A stretch of 64,000 nt of DNA from Syngnathus acus (lineage: Eukaryota; Chordata; Actinopteri; Syngnathiformes; Syngnathidae). The stretch's first letter is position 1, and every line of letters begins with the position of its first letter. A model generated the notes under the pieces. It had not been told where the DNA came from, searched no databases, and worked only from the letters and a program-made list of their open reading frames with translations. Below, piece by piece: positions 12,760 through 27,059 of this stretch. The stretch lies in assembly GCF_901709675.1 (NCBI RefSeq), contig NC_051088.1, positions 6,335,693 to 6,399,692 of the forward strand, written 5' to 3'. The translations under genes were made by a program, and so were the position numbers.

Positions 12760-13487
12760 GAAGTAAGATGGCGGCGCGTGCACACGCAGCGGCCTCTCTC
12801 TGTCCCGAACGGTGTTTTGTTTTGTCGTTTAATGTGGGTTTGTCCGCCAGTTTTGTGTGTTCGTCTCGTCGTGCCGGGTTGTGCTACAAGTGCGGCGGGC
12901 TGCTTCTGCTCGACATCGGCGAAAGCGAGTTTTGTGGCGATCTGGACTTTGAAGCGGGGACATTAAAGGCGCTCGGTCTGCTCCGTCCTGGAGCGTCGCC
13001 GGACTCGCCTGCTATTCCTCCCCCGGTTGGGCGTCCGGGCCTGGCTGGCGGCCAACCCAGCTCGCCCGGCCGTGCCTTCCATTCTTCTGGCGAACGTTCG
13101 ATCGCTGGACATCAACATGCCTGCTGAGTTCTGCGGACCGGACAGTGCGTAGCTGCTGTGCATCTGGAGCGGATGGCGTGCTATCGGGCGGACCGGGCCA
13201 TTGTACGAGGGGGAACATCGCGAGGAGGTGGACTGTGCGTTTACATCCGTGACAAATGGTGCCGGGACTCTGTTGTGGGATGCCAGCACTGCTCGCCACT
13301 GGCGAAGTTTGTGATCTCCAGGCTGTTGGGGTCCTGAACTCTCTCCCCGTTGTTTTACTTGTGTGTTAATCGTGTACTGTGTCTCGTCACCGTGGGATAG
13401 GGGGAACGGTATTTCGGTTTCTTTGTGTGTCTTAGCATGAAGGAATTGACAATAAAGCTGACTCTGACTCTGACTCTGAACTCCCAA
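12760..13487 (+). mobile_element. Internally deleted non-LTR retrotransposon, L2/CR1-like
   Basis: The element opens with a GC-rich 5' region beginning AAGATGGCGGCGCG. A fragment of the endonuclease start follows in one frame (about 13,070-13,110, readable as VPSILLANVRSLD). A later endonuclease piece is near 13,170-13,260, containing RGGGLCVYIRDKWC. The sequence then jumps near 13,310 to the 3' end shared with the copy at 11,255 and finishes in a TGACTC tandem tail. Most of the endonuclease and all reverse transcriptase are missing. A real LINE ORF2 is several kilobases long, so this copy cannot move on its own. Base composition is much richer in GC than the flanks. Confidence 0.82.
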
Positions 13488-14567
13488 TCGATCATTTCTC
13501 CCGCTAAGATCCCAATCTTACAGTGAAGTAAACAATTTACATTGTGGGGAATGTGTCGCGACACGACTCCTCTTCTCCGAGGGAGAGACTGCTCACTCGG
13601 ACTCGCTGCCATCGAGCAACCACTTCTTCTCAATCCATGGTATCATCTCAAGCACATTGCTAAATTGACTAGTTAAAGGAGTAACTTTATGAGTTATGAG
13701 TCTTGTTTCCCAATTCTGATAAGACTGCTGCTGCTGTCACTTTCATGACATCTAAACCATCTGGCTCACACTATTCTGTGCCCACCACAATAGTATCCGG
13801 CTTGAGGACTGGCAAGATAGCTGAAATTGTGAAATTGTAGCATGTATTCTCGCGAGTCCATCTGCCTCACAATGCAAGCATCTGACTGCTTTGGGAGAGA
13901 CAAAATAGTGATTCAATCTTGCATTGAAACGAGAGTGACTTTTTGTGGCTGGGTTAAAGGTGTAAAAAGTATCATCGAATATGGAGTGCCATCAAAGTGC
14001 CTTCAAAGAAGCCTTTGAATCCTCGCTCTGATGTTCTCTCACCCTTTGTGTGTGAGTATGTGCATGCAATTGCCCCGCCCCCAAGGGTCTCTACAAAGAT
14101 ATACTGAGGTACTGTCAAGTACGTTATCGCTTCCCCCTGTTTAGTTAGTGTGACATCATTCACCGTAATGTCACAAACAACTCGAGACTTGCCCTTTTAG
14201 CTTACAGAGCACTTCACAGAATTTCGGTGTCGCATTTTGCATCTTACACTGATGTGGAGACAGATGACCAATTATACAAGCAGAAGGTCTGGAAATTGAG
14301 TTGAGGTCTGGATCATTGACTTCCTGGAATTGGAATAACACTTGCCAAAGTACTGGAGGTGGGTGACAGAATAAAACGGTGCCCTGAGAAAAGACAGCTT
14401 TGACATTTTTAGGTATTGCAAATTAACCTTCACAGTACCTGGGGTTACCTATCCATGGCAAGCAAGTACAGTACAGATTCTCATGAATAAAAATGGAAAA
14501 GTAGAGTACTGAAGGTTGATTAATGCTGAAAAAAAAATATTTATATCATTAAATACTTAAGATTTCA
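13488..14567. other. No gene recognised
   Basis: This is unique-looking non-coding sequence without a supported feature. Confidence 0.4.
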
Positions 14568-14750
14568 CAGTGGAGCATTGCTTAGCACCTGCCCCTCACA
14601 GTTCAGCGCTACAGGCTCCGGGCTTCCTGTGTAGAGTTTGCATGTTCTCCGCGTGCCTGCATGGGTTTCCTACAGGTACTCTGGTTTTCTCCCACATTCC
14701 AAAGATATGCATACTAGGCCAATTGTCCAGAGGCGTGAGTGCGAGTGGTA
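14568..14750 (+). repeat. tRNA-derived SINE, 3'-truncated copy
   Basis: A head like the other copies (CTTAGCACCTGCCCCTCACAG) is followed by GTGTAGAGTTTGCATGTTCT and TGCATGGGTTTCCTACAGGT. It stops near GAGTGCGAGTGGT without reaching the second half or a GGAT tail. Confidence 0.75.
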
Positions 14751-16895
14751 TATACAGTATACTGTGGATGCTGTGGCACAAAACACAATTTCTTTTTGAT
14801 ATCAATGATTTGGGTCACAGGATTCTTTGTCACCTTGTTTGTGTCATAAAATAATTCCCTATTTACAGAAGCACTCCTATATAGTTCCACTGAACTATCC
14901 AAATGAAAAGTATATCAATTCACCATAACGGTGAAGTATATTGTGCATCTTTATTCTATACTTTTTAGTAAAAAGTGTTCAAAAATTATTTTTGTCACTA
15001 GGAATTTCGATGTTGTCAAGAGTTATGAGTCAGATGATGAAACGGTAGTTTCAGACTCTATCTCTCTGACCCATTTACTAATTGACGCTGATTAGTTCTG
15101 AATGAAATGAATGAGCGGAAAAATGTAACCCTAAATTTAGCATTTTACACAATCAGCGGTCTACAGAGATTACTTGTATCCCTGATTATGACTGTGTGAT
15201 TTAATTAAACCATTTACATCACGTCAATCTCCTATCTCCTGTATGGCGCCCACTCTGTTAATTACGTCTATCCTGTCACCTAGATTGCACTCGTATTAGT
15301 GGCTTGGGATTTACTCGTATGCATGATTCCTGTCAAAATAGCCACCAGATGAGGCTGATGCAGAGTGTGCCTGTGAATGTAAATGGAGTGGTTGATTGGA
15401 ATAGAAGAGCAATAGAATTATGTGGAAGCTATCATCCAATGATGGTATATCTCACATGTACTGTATGTTATGCATTCTGTCATTAGAGCAGGTAATGCCC
15501 AATTTAATGTTTTTCTGGATGACAGTCAAAGCTAGTTTGCTTGTGTTTACACCATTATGAACAAAAAAACAGGGATCACTCCCAAGTTGATATTGTATAA
15601 AGTTATGATATCTCTGATCAACTCTGTTGCTTTCACCTTTAGTGTTTAATAGACACATATATTGATGCATCTTATCTGCAATAGTACGTGTTTTATTTAA
15701 AATTAAGCCCGGGCCACTAGAATTCACTACCAGCTTCTTGAGATGCCCAGTAATCGCGTTAACGGATTTAACAAAGATCTTGCCCTTTGAATTCCTCCAA
15801 AGTCTCGTTGGTCCAGTAGACTTGTTTCTTTGACCACTTGCTCCTCCTTCTTACACTTTCGAACCAAATGCTGTCCTGTCAATGGACTATTACAATAACG
15901 TTGCTGTTGAACTTAGGTCTACCTGTGTTTTAGCCATCAAGGCAAAGCTTTAATCCAACTTTGGTAATGCCACAGTCTAAACGATCAGCTGCAGCAGTCA
16001 AGCGCTTCCATGTAATTTTCTTCGAAAGGCTCTTTGGTACTGTTATAGATAGAACAAACGCGCCCACCTTGTTTTCTGACTAAAACACTATTCTGGGATT
16101 CCTGAATGGCCCTGTCACTTCGATTATGTTCAGAGACCATTTTTATTTACTTATACTGGACGCTTTGACGATGAAACAAAACTGTGCTTTAATATCTTCT
16201 CTCATCCTTCATATTGTCTCCCTTTTCATTTAAAAATAACAGTGTGGGACTTATTTTTCCCTCTACAATATGTTCAGTGGGAGCATTAACTAAAGTTTGA
16301 AATGCACCAGGTTTTGCTTACGTTGACATCTCTTATTCATCCTCCAATTTGAAATACTGTTTAACAAACATGTTTGCCACTGCCGTCTAAAAGATAACCT
16401 TAATATTATTTAACTGGCTGATTAAACCAGGTAAACATTAAGTAGGTGGGGGCGACTATGTCAAAGTGATGCATGAACACAACAATGGCTCCAGGACTTC
16501 GCAATGACTTCAAGGCGAAATTGCTGACCCTGACAAATATCTCTTGTTTTGGTTCGTGTGTCAACACTCGGCACTTTCAAAAGGACAATTCCTCTGGCAC
16601 TCCTAAAATATTTGCGGCGTCTGGGTAAAAGATAAACAAACCAGAGAGCCATCACTAGATACAGTAGGTGTCATTCCCAGTACATTTATTCATCCCCTAA
16701 TCATTTTTTCACAACCTCAAACCATCAAACTAATGATACCCTGGCAGCAAAACAGGAATATTGGTTAAAACTATGGGACCACAGAGGCAACTTTGGCCCC
16801 AAACAATAAGTTTTAAAAAGATGAAGATGAGTTTCAACTTTTAGTTAGAAATAAACAATCCTTTGTTTATGGCTTCACCAGAAAAAAAACAGAAT
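14751..16895. other. No gene recognised
   Basis: No exon, RNA gene or clear transposon is visible. Open frames are short and unlike known families. Confidence 0.4.
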
Positions 16896-17060
16896 AAGGA
16901 TGACCTAGTCAGAGCCCCGTCCATGAGCCAATTGAACATCTGTGGAGTGAACCTGAAAATGGCTGTGCACAGGGAGTACCTTTAAAATTTGGCACATGAT
17001 CCACTTTTAAAAGAAAGGGTTTTGCAGTTGTGCAAAGATATGGCCTAACTATGAATTATT
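16896..17060 (+). mobile_element. Probable decayed Tc1/mariner transposase relic
   Basis: The stretch around 16,905-16,970 reads with frame breaks as PSMSQ, then PIEHLWSE, then MAVHREY, followed by an LQLCKDMA-like segment. This resembles the C-terminal part of Tc1 transposase (the PIENLWRELK region). Stops and frame changes are present, and no terminal inverted repeats were found. Confidence 0.45.
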
Positions 17061-18202
17061 CAACTTTGTATGGAACATATTGTTGTTGTAAAGAGAACAG
17101 TAAATTGCAACATTGCCATGGCAACCATGGATAACCTACTTTAGTCATCTATAATAATATTGGGGACCAGCTGAGACACTCTCTAATGTAGCTTTAGCGT
17201 TAAGGCGAACGTGTTCAGGTTGGATGCTTTCCCGGCTCATACCTTGAGAACTATTGAATCATGTTTTAAAAATATCAGCTCAGTATTGCTCTTTTGCTCT
17301 TGCAAATTGTTTCCTGGGCTAATGAGGTCACACAAAATAACCTCCCGCAGGTCTTAACCAGACTTGCCAGGATGACCTTTGGTGGACTGAATATTTATAC
17401 TTTCACACGTGTACGCAGTGTTCATCCTTTTTTTTTTTCTTTTTCTTAAACCAAAGCTTCATTTAGTGAACTTGATATTAAAACCCATTTGGAGAAGACA
17501 TGAAATTGCAATGCAAAATTTATGCACATCTAGTCTGAAAGGTTTGTTTTTGAATATTTTATGCTCTATTTCAGGGTTGGTCTGTGCTACTTTCTCACAA
17601 TGAATGGCCTGATTAAGTCATGTTACAGTGATGTAGAGGCAATAATTACAGGTATCTTCTAATACTTGGGCTTCCGATGCTCTTGAGTATACACATCCAT
17701 GCACAAATGAGATCTTAGGAGTACTACATTACTGTATGTCAGCACAAATATTTAGCCATCATTTTGGCATTCTAAATGCAGTTTCTGCAAGATACGTCGA
17801 TACCTGTCACATGTAAAGATTTCAGAGATACAACTGCCAAAAGGCGAAAGGTGCATGGAAACATTTGTAACATATTATGAGGAGCTTACTGCATAACATC
17901 CATATCCTACTATAGCTGAAGTACCAAAAATTGCTCATGCTCCCTTGTGTCTTAATTAGTGAATGAAGGGCCACAGGTTGTGATGGAATTCTTGATCAGG
18001 GTATCCAGGGAACATACACTTTGACACCAAGGCTTCACAATATTATCCAAGAATGACATTCATATGACCGATGTTTTTTTCTTATAGCTGTAACTTTCAT
18101 TTGACGTCACACTGCCAGTATCTTGACCTTCCTTCAACACTGACACTATAATTCTGCTGTAAGGTTTTATTGTTCCCTGCATCGGCAGTGCGGTGAACCA
18201 TC
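17061..18202. other. No gene recognised
   Basis: Non-coding sequence with no supported feature. Confidence 0.4.
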
Positions 18203-18282
18203 ATCAGCGCTGACCATTTTTGGCTTATTTACTGATTTAAGAATCAGCGCTGACCATTTTTGGCTTATTTACTGGTTTAAGA
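18203..18282 (+). repeat. Tandem duplication, 40 bp unit, two copies
   Basis: The unit beginning ATCAGCGCTGACCATTTTTG occurs at 18,203 and again at 18,243. The copies differ at about one base (TGATT versus TGGTT). This is a simple recent tandem duplication. Confidence 0.92.
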
Positions 18283-19839
18283 ATTAAACAAAATTCATGA
18301 TGCTGTTCATTGCCTTTTTGGCTTGGATATGATGCAACGTTCGTGTCTGGGTTTTTTTTTTTGGTCATGTGTGAAATAAATCATACATACCAGGATCAGA
18401 CTTCGAGAAAGTATCCACATCCAGAAGATTCCTGTGGGAAAAAAAATGCAGTGAAAACAAATCTTTCCCACTCTGACTTTCACAATCATGACTTATGATT
18501 GCTTGAAGTAAAAATTCTGTATGAAATGTATTAAACTGACACTTGTTCTAGATGTCAGACAAATTTAAATTTTTCAAAGCAAGAAGCCAATTTATTTTGT
18601 AGGATTTTCAATCCCTGATGGTTGAATGCTACAGCGTCATCAGTCACTCACTGTACTTTATGGGACTCAGAAATTGCCATTTGACAAAGTCTCATTGATG
18701 CACGATTGCAAAAATAGTCATCGGCAAGAGCTGTGGGTCGGGACCAAAACAACAAGATTCAGGTTACAAGCGGCCAAAATCACTTTCCACCGCAGGGTGT
18801 CTGGAATCGCCCAAGGTTTATCTCGCAATCAAATTGGCCGGGATGGCACCAGCTCACCTCTGACTCTATTGGTTGGGGGAGTTTTACCCCGGAGTTTATT
18901 ATTTCTGCTTATATTATTACCTTTGAGTTATTGTTCTAATATGAGCAAAATCTGAGATTGATTAGTTTACTGAAATGGATTTTGGTAATTCTTTGATGTT
19001 CCACTATACATAGAAACGGTATTCATTTTTGGGCGACCATTGAGACACATTTGAAGCTAAATCTCATTTGGCTGTGGCAAATGTTTATTCATGTTTCTTG
19101 GGATTGAACCTAAATTCAAAGCTTATGTCCACTGAGATGTGTCGCTAGCTCAAGTGAGGCCGATCAGAGGAGGGACTACACAGGCGCACCAGCCATTCAT
19201 TATTCAGGAGTGGACTGAAGAGACATTTAGCACACGGCTAGGCTGATGGGAGCAACAAGGCTGACCGGGGTTTACGGCTCGATTTATTGTGCCAATAAAG
19301 TGACCCGTTGCTAAACTAGATGAGCCACGATGACACCAAACAGGAGACTAAGAAAAAATCCATTCTGGGCATTTTCATTATTCATTTTTTAGAAAAATGC
19401 CCATGATAAGATGATTTCTAATAGTGTGCCTTCCTTTGGGTGCAAACATGCATCTTGAAATACAAAATAAATGTTGAAAAAATCCATCAGTGCATCAGGA
19501 ATGACTGTGAATATCAATGGTAATCTTCAGAGTCGTGGCTGGACTTTATGCAGGAGCAATTTAGACTACATGGAATGCATTTAATAGCTCCTATGCATGC
19601 ACCTGCTGCTCAGCTCAACCATTTCCTTGAGAGCAGGGAAATCAAAAGGTCACTGATTTAGGGGGGGCAGGGAATAAAAATAATTATACACGTCCAGGGG
19701 TCTGCTTGAGGCGATTGTCAGCCCTGGTGTTGTCATTCCAACACTAAATTTCAATGAGTAACATAGGAAGCAGATAATGTTTTATTTCAATCAAAGCTAG
19801 CTCGATAGATTGATCGATGGACTGACTGATGGACTGACG
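18283..19839. other. No gene recognised; possible conserved non-coding block
   Basis: No exon is seen. The block at about 19,130-19,345 has balanced composition and few simple repeats, unlike its surroundings, so it is a candidate conserved element. Confidence 0.35.
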
Positions 19840-20165
<326 letters not shown>

Positions 20166-20518
20166 AAAAATATAAAGGAAAAAAAGAATGAAAAAGCGTC
20201 AACTTTAGTAGACAGGTAAATCTTGAACTTATATGTCAGCGGTTAAAACATCGGTAAGTGTATGCGTAAGAGTTTGACCTTACCGGCACGAGACGGTAAC
20301 TTCTATTTTAGTTGCAGGGACTCTTGTGTTGAGTGGGTCGAATTCCCCGATGGTTGCCATGATGCTGGAGCAGAAGCGACGCTAAACAGCATCCGAGTAG
20401 AAAAACATCAATCTGACCATCTCAACTAACGGTGACTACCGCCGTAAATCCATTGTAGAGTACCTTCGTCTTCTCCTGAGCCTGTGGAGAGACCGACAAA
20501 GGTGCGCGCGCTGGGGTG

Positions 20519-20524
20519 CGAGAG

Positions 20525-20567
<43 letters not shown>

Positions 20568-20650
20568 GCGAGAGACAGAGACACACACAGAGAGACAAAG
20601 AGAGATAGCGAGATAGAGCGAGAGCGAGAAACAAAGTTTATATATATACA
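20519..20650. repeat. GA-rich and AT-rich simple repeat block
   Basis: GAGA units interspersed with CAGAGACA and GCGAGA are followed by TATATATACATATATA around 20,639-20,656. Confidence 0.9.
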
Positions 20651-20656
20651 TATATA

Positions 20657-22576
20657 GTTATAATTATTTATTCGCGATGCTTCCCTTGGGTATGTATGTG
20701 AGATGTTTTTGTTTCAGAGATGTGCAGTTCAATACATAAAGACTAGTGAGATGTTTTTATTATTATTGAAATTATTATTATTTTATTTTTTATTATTATG
20801 CCAGTCCGTTGTCCTTCCTTCGTCCCCGACCTGGACATATTCCCATCATCGTCCCTCTGTCCCATAATATAGCCATCCCCAGACCCATTCCGTTCTCGTC
20901 CCCGATCCGTCCAACATCAGCTCGGTCATACTATGGTATAAAAGATGAGAACCACTATTTGATTAAAATGGTTGAGTGCATGTATCTATGGTGGCTGCCA
21001 GAGAGTTTTACAAAGCCTCATACTCACTTATTTTTATTTGCAACTTTAAAACGCCAAAATGTTTTAAGTTTAAAATTACTTATCTTGACCATGGTCCAGC
21101 TTTGCAATGTAGCTAAGCGGACAATCAAATATGGATTTCATAATACACAATAATAAACAATTAAACTTTATTATCTGGCAGATTTGCAGATTTCTGATGG
21201 GTCTCAAAACCATAATTTTTTGTCCTTTACTTTGTTTAATGTGTTGTGTAAATTGTATGTTTCGCTCTGGTAATTGCTGTTTTGCCAGATGAGAAATTAA
21301 AGAAAAAAAATCGACAAAGGATCCTATCCTTTTCGTATCCTACATGCAAACAAATGTATCAACAGTTTTACCTGCAATTTTTAAAATGTAAACTACTGAG
21401 AGTAGGAGCTCCAACAACATTACTGTGATATTTTACGTTAAACGTATCTGCTTCCAATTTTAATGAACTATTCCATAGCCTATCTTCCACAAGTCTAGAT
21501 TGCAGCTTTTGTGTGATCACTCTAAAAGAGCTGCACTTAGTAAGCGCAAAATGTACCTTAAACAAACACAACATTAAGACAAGTACATTTTTAATCAGCC
21601 CAAAGTCAAATGGATTCATCTCTGGCAGCATAGCAAAGAAGAATCTTTCCTTTTTGGTTTAATTGTTGGAGCCTCTTTAAAACCCAGTAGATAAATTTCA
21701 GTTTTTGTTGATTATGGCGGCTCCACATGGATAAAAGCGGTAGTGTTTTGCCTGAAGTTGGTCACATTATACAGGAGTGCCAGCGCGCTTTGTCATGAAA
21801 TCCCGAGCTCTCGCTCGCCTGCAGTCGGACGGAATTACTTTTCTGTTTCCATGAGTGACTGTGTGAAGGATGAATCGCACTGAAGTGATGAATGTAATTG
21901 TGTCCAAGCAATATTGTAAATAGATATCTATTCATTTGTTGGAAATGTTTACCTTTGGTTCTGTATCGTATTCTATAGTATACTTGGCATTGGCCCCACA
22001 ATACTAGGCAGTGAAGTAACCATGGGCACATTTTCATTAAAGTGAACAGTGACATCAGTGATATCATCCAATTTTTGGTGTGCTGTAAAACAGTGTCGAG
22101 TCTTTAAAAGTAGTGGTTAAAATGTTGAAACTGTTCATAAACACCTTACAAAATGTGAAAACATATTTGCGGTTGCACAGTTTATTCAATCACATTATCA
22201 TTTCAAATAATCACTAAATTCTTCACTGAAGCAGCCCATCCAATCAAAACTTCTCAGCCCCAATGATTTGAATGTCACCTTCTTCATAATGGGTGGATTT
22301 TTTTTTAAAATAAATTATTCTAGTGGTACGAGCAGAATAGATGCGCCATGAAAATGAAATTCATAAGATTAATCCTTTCAGCATCCAGCAGCCAGCTTTA
22401 ATTAAATGCTGCGCTCTAGTGCTGAAAATACAGTGTTGCAAGAAGATTCTTCCCATCCAAAAGTTGCCCCATGTCAGAAGCAAACCGTCAATGTTAGCAT
22501 TATGTCAAAATAAAATAATAAAGTCCATTGTTGGAAGATGTTAAAAAGTGAAAATAAATCGTAAATTTGTCTATTA
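20657..22576. other. No gene recognised
   Basis: AT-rich stretch with no supported coding or RNA feature. Confidence 0.4.
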
Positions 22577-23587
22577 CAGGATTCGGCAACCCAAAATGTT
22601 CAAAGAGCCACATTAGCCCAAAAAAACCCCCCAAAACATACCTGGCTGGAGCCGCAAAAAATCTAAAAGCCTTTTATAATGCAACACAGACTGTCAATAC
22701 ATAAATTGTATGCCTACTATTGAAATAAAAAAAAAATATATAATGGTATCAATTTGATCATTTCATCTTGCGGCCCATTAGAGTTCACGTACCTGCATAG
22801 CAGAGCTGTCTGTTCGATATCGGTCATGGTCCACGACACATCCATCAGGCAATTGTGAAAAAGCTGGAGCTGAATTGATGTCCTTGATTTGTTGATCGGT
22901 GATATTGTTTGTGCGGAGAGGCATGTCTTTAATTTTCTGAATGATCTCGGTTTTGTTCCAAGATACGCACTTCAACATCTCCCGGGCTGCAACAAAACTT
23001 GCATCAGTAGAAGAGTTTGGAGATGCAATCCACTTCTTGAAAGTGTTTTTTCGGTCCTCAAATTTCTCCACCAGCACTGCAATTGCATGTTTCCTCTCAG
23101 TTGCAACTGGGTGATCGGCAGCAAATTTAGCATGCTTTAGCTGAAAATGTCGCTCCAAATTCCTCTTCTTGTTATTTGACAACTTCTCATTGCAAATCAA
23201 ACATGCAGGCAATGCTTCAGCATTGGCAATGAAAGCAAATAGTTGAGTCCATTCTTTCTTAAAGCCTCTGTTCTCATCAGCAATCTTTTTCTTTTTGCCT
23301 TTTGAATCCGTGGCCCATCACTCACACACCTTTTTGTTTTCAACACACCTGTGCTGTGTCGCAGGCTATGACGCAATTTTCCCATTTGGCGTCATTCTTA
23401 AATGCGGAATTTTTAATAAATTTACAACTTCATACATTTTTATAGCATAAGAATGGTTGTGTCATGATTAGCGTATAAAAACCATATTTAAAAGAACAAC
23501 AACAACAACAAAAACATTTTTCCATTTTCACGCATTTTTGCAAAAATTCTAGGGGCGTGCTAAAGAGCCGCGGGTTGCCGAGCCCTG
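22577..23587 (-). mobile_element. hAT-type DNA transposon remnant, about 1.0 kb
   Basis: The ends are imperfect inverted repeats. The left end starts CAGGATTCGGCAACCC. The right end, read on the minus strand, starts CAGGGCTCGGCAACCCGCGG. CAGGG-type termini are usual for hAT elements, which make 8 bp target duplications; the candidate 8-mers here do not match, so the insertion is old. The interior encodes a zinc-finger N-terminus but no transposase core, so this is an internally deleted, non-autonomous copy. Confidence 0.8.
22778..23315 (-). pseudogene. hAT transposase N-terminal fragment (BED-like zinc finger)
   Basis: An open minus-strand frame runs from about 23,315 to a stop at 22,778. 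It contains ENRGFKKEWTQLFAF, then CLICNEKLSNNKKRNLERH followed by FQLKHAKF, giving a C-x2-C...H-x4-H zinc finger. This layout is typical of hAT transposases of the group related to the C-terminal part of vertebrate GTF2IRD2 and similar domesticated genes. The frame has an internal Met at 23,212, but the zinc-finger region starts before it, so that Met is not the true start. The dimerisation and catalytic regions are absent. It lies inside the inverted repeats, so it belongs to the transposon and is not a host gene. Confidence 0.78.
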
Positions 23588-24180
23588 ACTTAGATGCTGA
23601 TAGCCTAAGCAGTTTTTGTTAATATACCGTTCATCATTGTGACATTACTGCCATCTGCATTAAGCTATAACAGTGTTTACCCGGAAGATTTCTGATGACT
23701 ACTACAGTACACCTACTTTGTAATTGTAGTATGATTGGGGTGGAGTATGTTGGATACAAAACGTCCACACACTCCTGTTCAAATGCCAAGTTTAAGTGAT
23801 ATGAAAAATAATGAGCCCAAAATGAAACTTTTTCCTCTCTGAATGTGACCTATAACATGTACATTGCCATTATCATTATCATTATTATTATAATTATTAT
23901 AATTGCTATAATTATTATGAATAATAATTTCACCTTGACGGGAAGTAAAAAATATCAGATAATTTTTCCCCTACTAAATTGTACATAAAATTCGGTTTAA
24001 AATGTGCTTAAAATGTGCATTAGAGTACAAAATGCAACAAAGTAGGGATACAATCCAAGAATAACACGAAATATAGTGACAAAGAGTGGAAGAGATTGAG
24101 GCAAACACCTCTCTCAATATGTATGAGGCTGGCATTATACTGTCCTCTGATCATTTGCCATAGTCTGACACTTTCAGCTC
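23588..24180. other. No gene recognised; AT-rich hairpin-like tract
   Basis: Around 23,868-23,932 an ATTATTATAATTATTATAAT-type tract can fold on itself. Otherwise nothing is supported. Confidence 0.4.
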
Positions 24181-24196
24181 TACACCCTTCTCTTCC

Positions 24197-24300
24197 ACCC
24201 TCTTTCTCTCTGTCGCGGTCTCTCTCTCTTTCTCTCACATACACAGCACACAATCACGCACGCACGCACGCACGCACGCACAGACACACATGCGCACACA
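24197..24300. repeat. CT-rich and ACGC/ACAC simple repeats
   Basis: A CTCT-rich tract is followed by five or more ACGC units and CACACA. Overlapping open frames are repeat artefacts. Confidence 0.9.
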
Positions 24301-24544
24301 CTTTCAAAACACCCAACCCCCTGCTTCTCTTCCTCCATCTTCCTGTGTGAAAACACCTGAGTCCTCAGGAGGCATCCCCAGCTTGAAGAGTCTATTTTCT
24401 CTCTCATGACATGTCCGCACTTCAGCGGCTACATTGCACCTTTCGCTCTGCTAGTTTTAGCTCACGCATTAGCACACTTCTGCTACACTTGTGCACATGA
24501 ATTCTTGCACATGTGCGCACAGGGAATCACTACGTACATACGGT

Positions 24545-24645
24545 AAAACACACATGCATGCATGCATGCACACAAGCATGCATGCACACAAGCACGCACA
24601 CACACGCACTCATACAGCACACACACGCACGCTCACTCATACAGC
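24545..24645. repeat. CATG/ACAC simple repeat block
   Basis: ATGCATGCATGCATGC is followed by CACA and CGCACACA units. Confidence 0.88.
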
Positions 24646-24884
24646 CCGTCAAATCCCCTATTGCAGCCAACGTATGGCATGAGGCCTCGGGATGACGAAA
24701 CAGCGTCTGAGTGCTGTGGGAGCTGAGGTCAGACTGGCATGTTTGTTTAGACACAATCCAGATGTGCTATGTCATGCAACCCGAAGATGCCACATCATGA
24801 AGAATAAAGAAATACGAAAATCATGTTGCACATTTCTTTTCCTTTCTTTAAGGAAGACCACGTTTGGACCCTTCCTCTTAAACG

Positions 24885-26629
<1,745 letters not shown>

Positions 26630-26720
26630 GTGAGTCGTTGGTTGTGCTCGGCGAGCTGGTGATTATTCCAGGGTGTAGTCTGCCTCTCGCCCAATGCTAT
26701 CTTGATAGTGGCTCCAGTGT
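26630..26720 (+). repeat. Degenerate fragment of the SINE 3' half
   Basis: CCAGGGTGTAGTCTGCCTCT, CGCCCAATG and ATAGTGGCTCCAG match the order of blocks in the 3' half of the copy at 39,848. Only a decayed piece remains. Confidence 0.6.
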
Positions 26721-27059
26721 TGAAATATGAAAATAAATAATTTAGAGAATAAATAATAACAAATATAATAATAAAGAAGAATTTATTTTCAATTGCCAGA
26801 GGAAAAGGAAAGGAACGAATGAGCTAATGATTTTTCATGCATAAAAAATACTTTTAATTCTTGAATATTAAATTAAGAGACTAGATTTTTAATCATACTA
26901 CATGCCTGCATGCACCAGTCTTGTATATTATAGGAAGCACATAGGAGCAAACGTAATATTATTTCACTTAATATTTCATTTCATCCCCCCATTTCACTAT
27001 GTCAAGGCCGATTTCTTCCAATCATGGTGGTGGGGGTGACTACCTGCAAGTTTAATTCA

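Noticed and set aside
12768-13127. 119-codon frame starting at the MAARAHAAA Met
   Set aside because: It lies in the LINE leader and is part of the mobile element, not a host gene.
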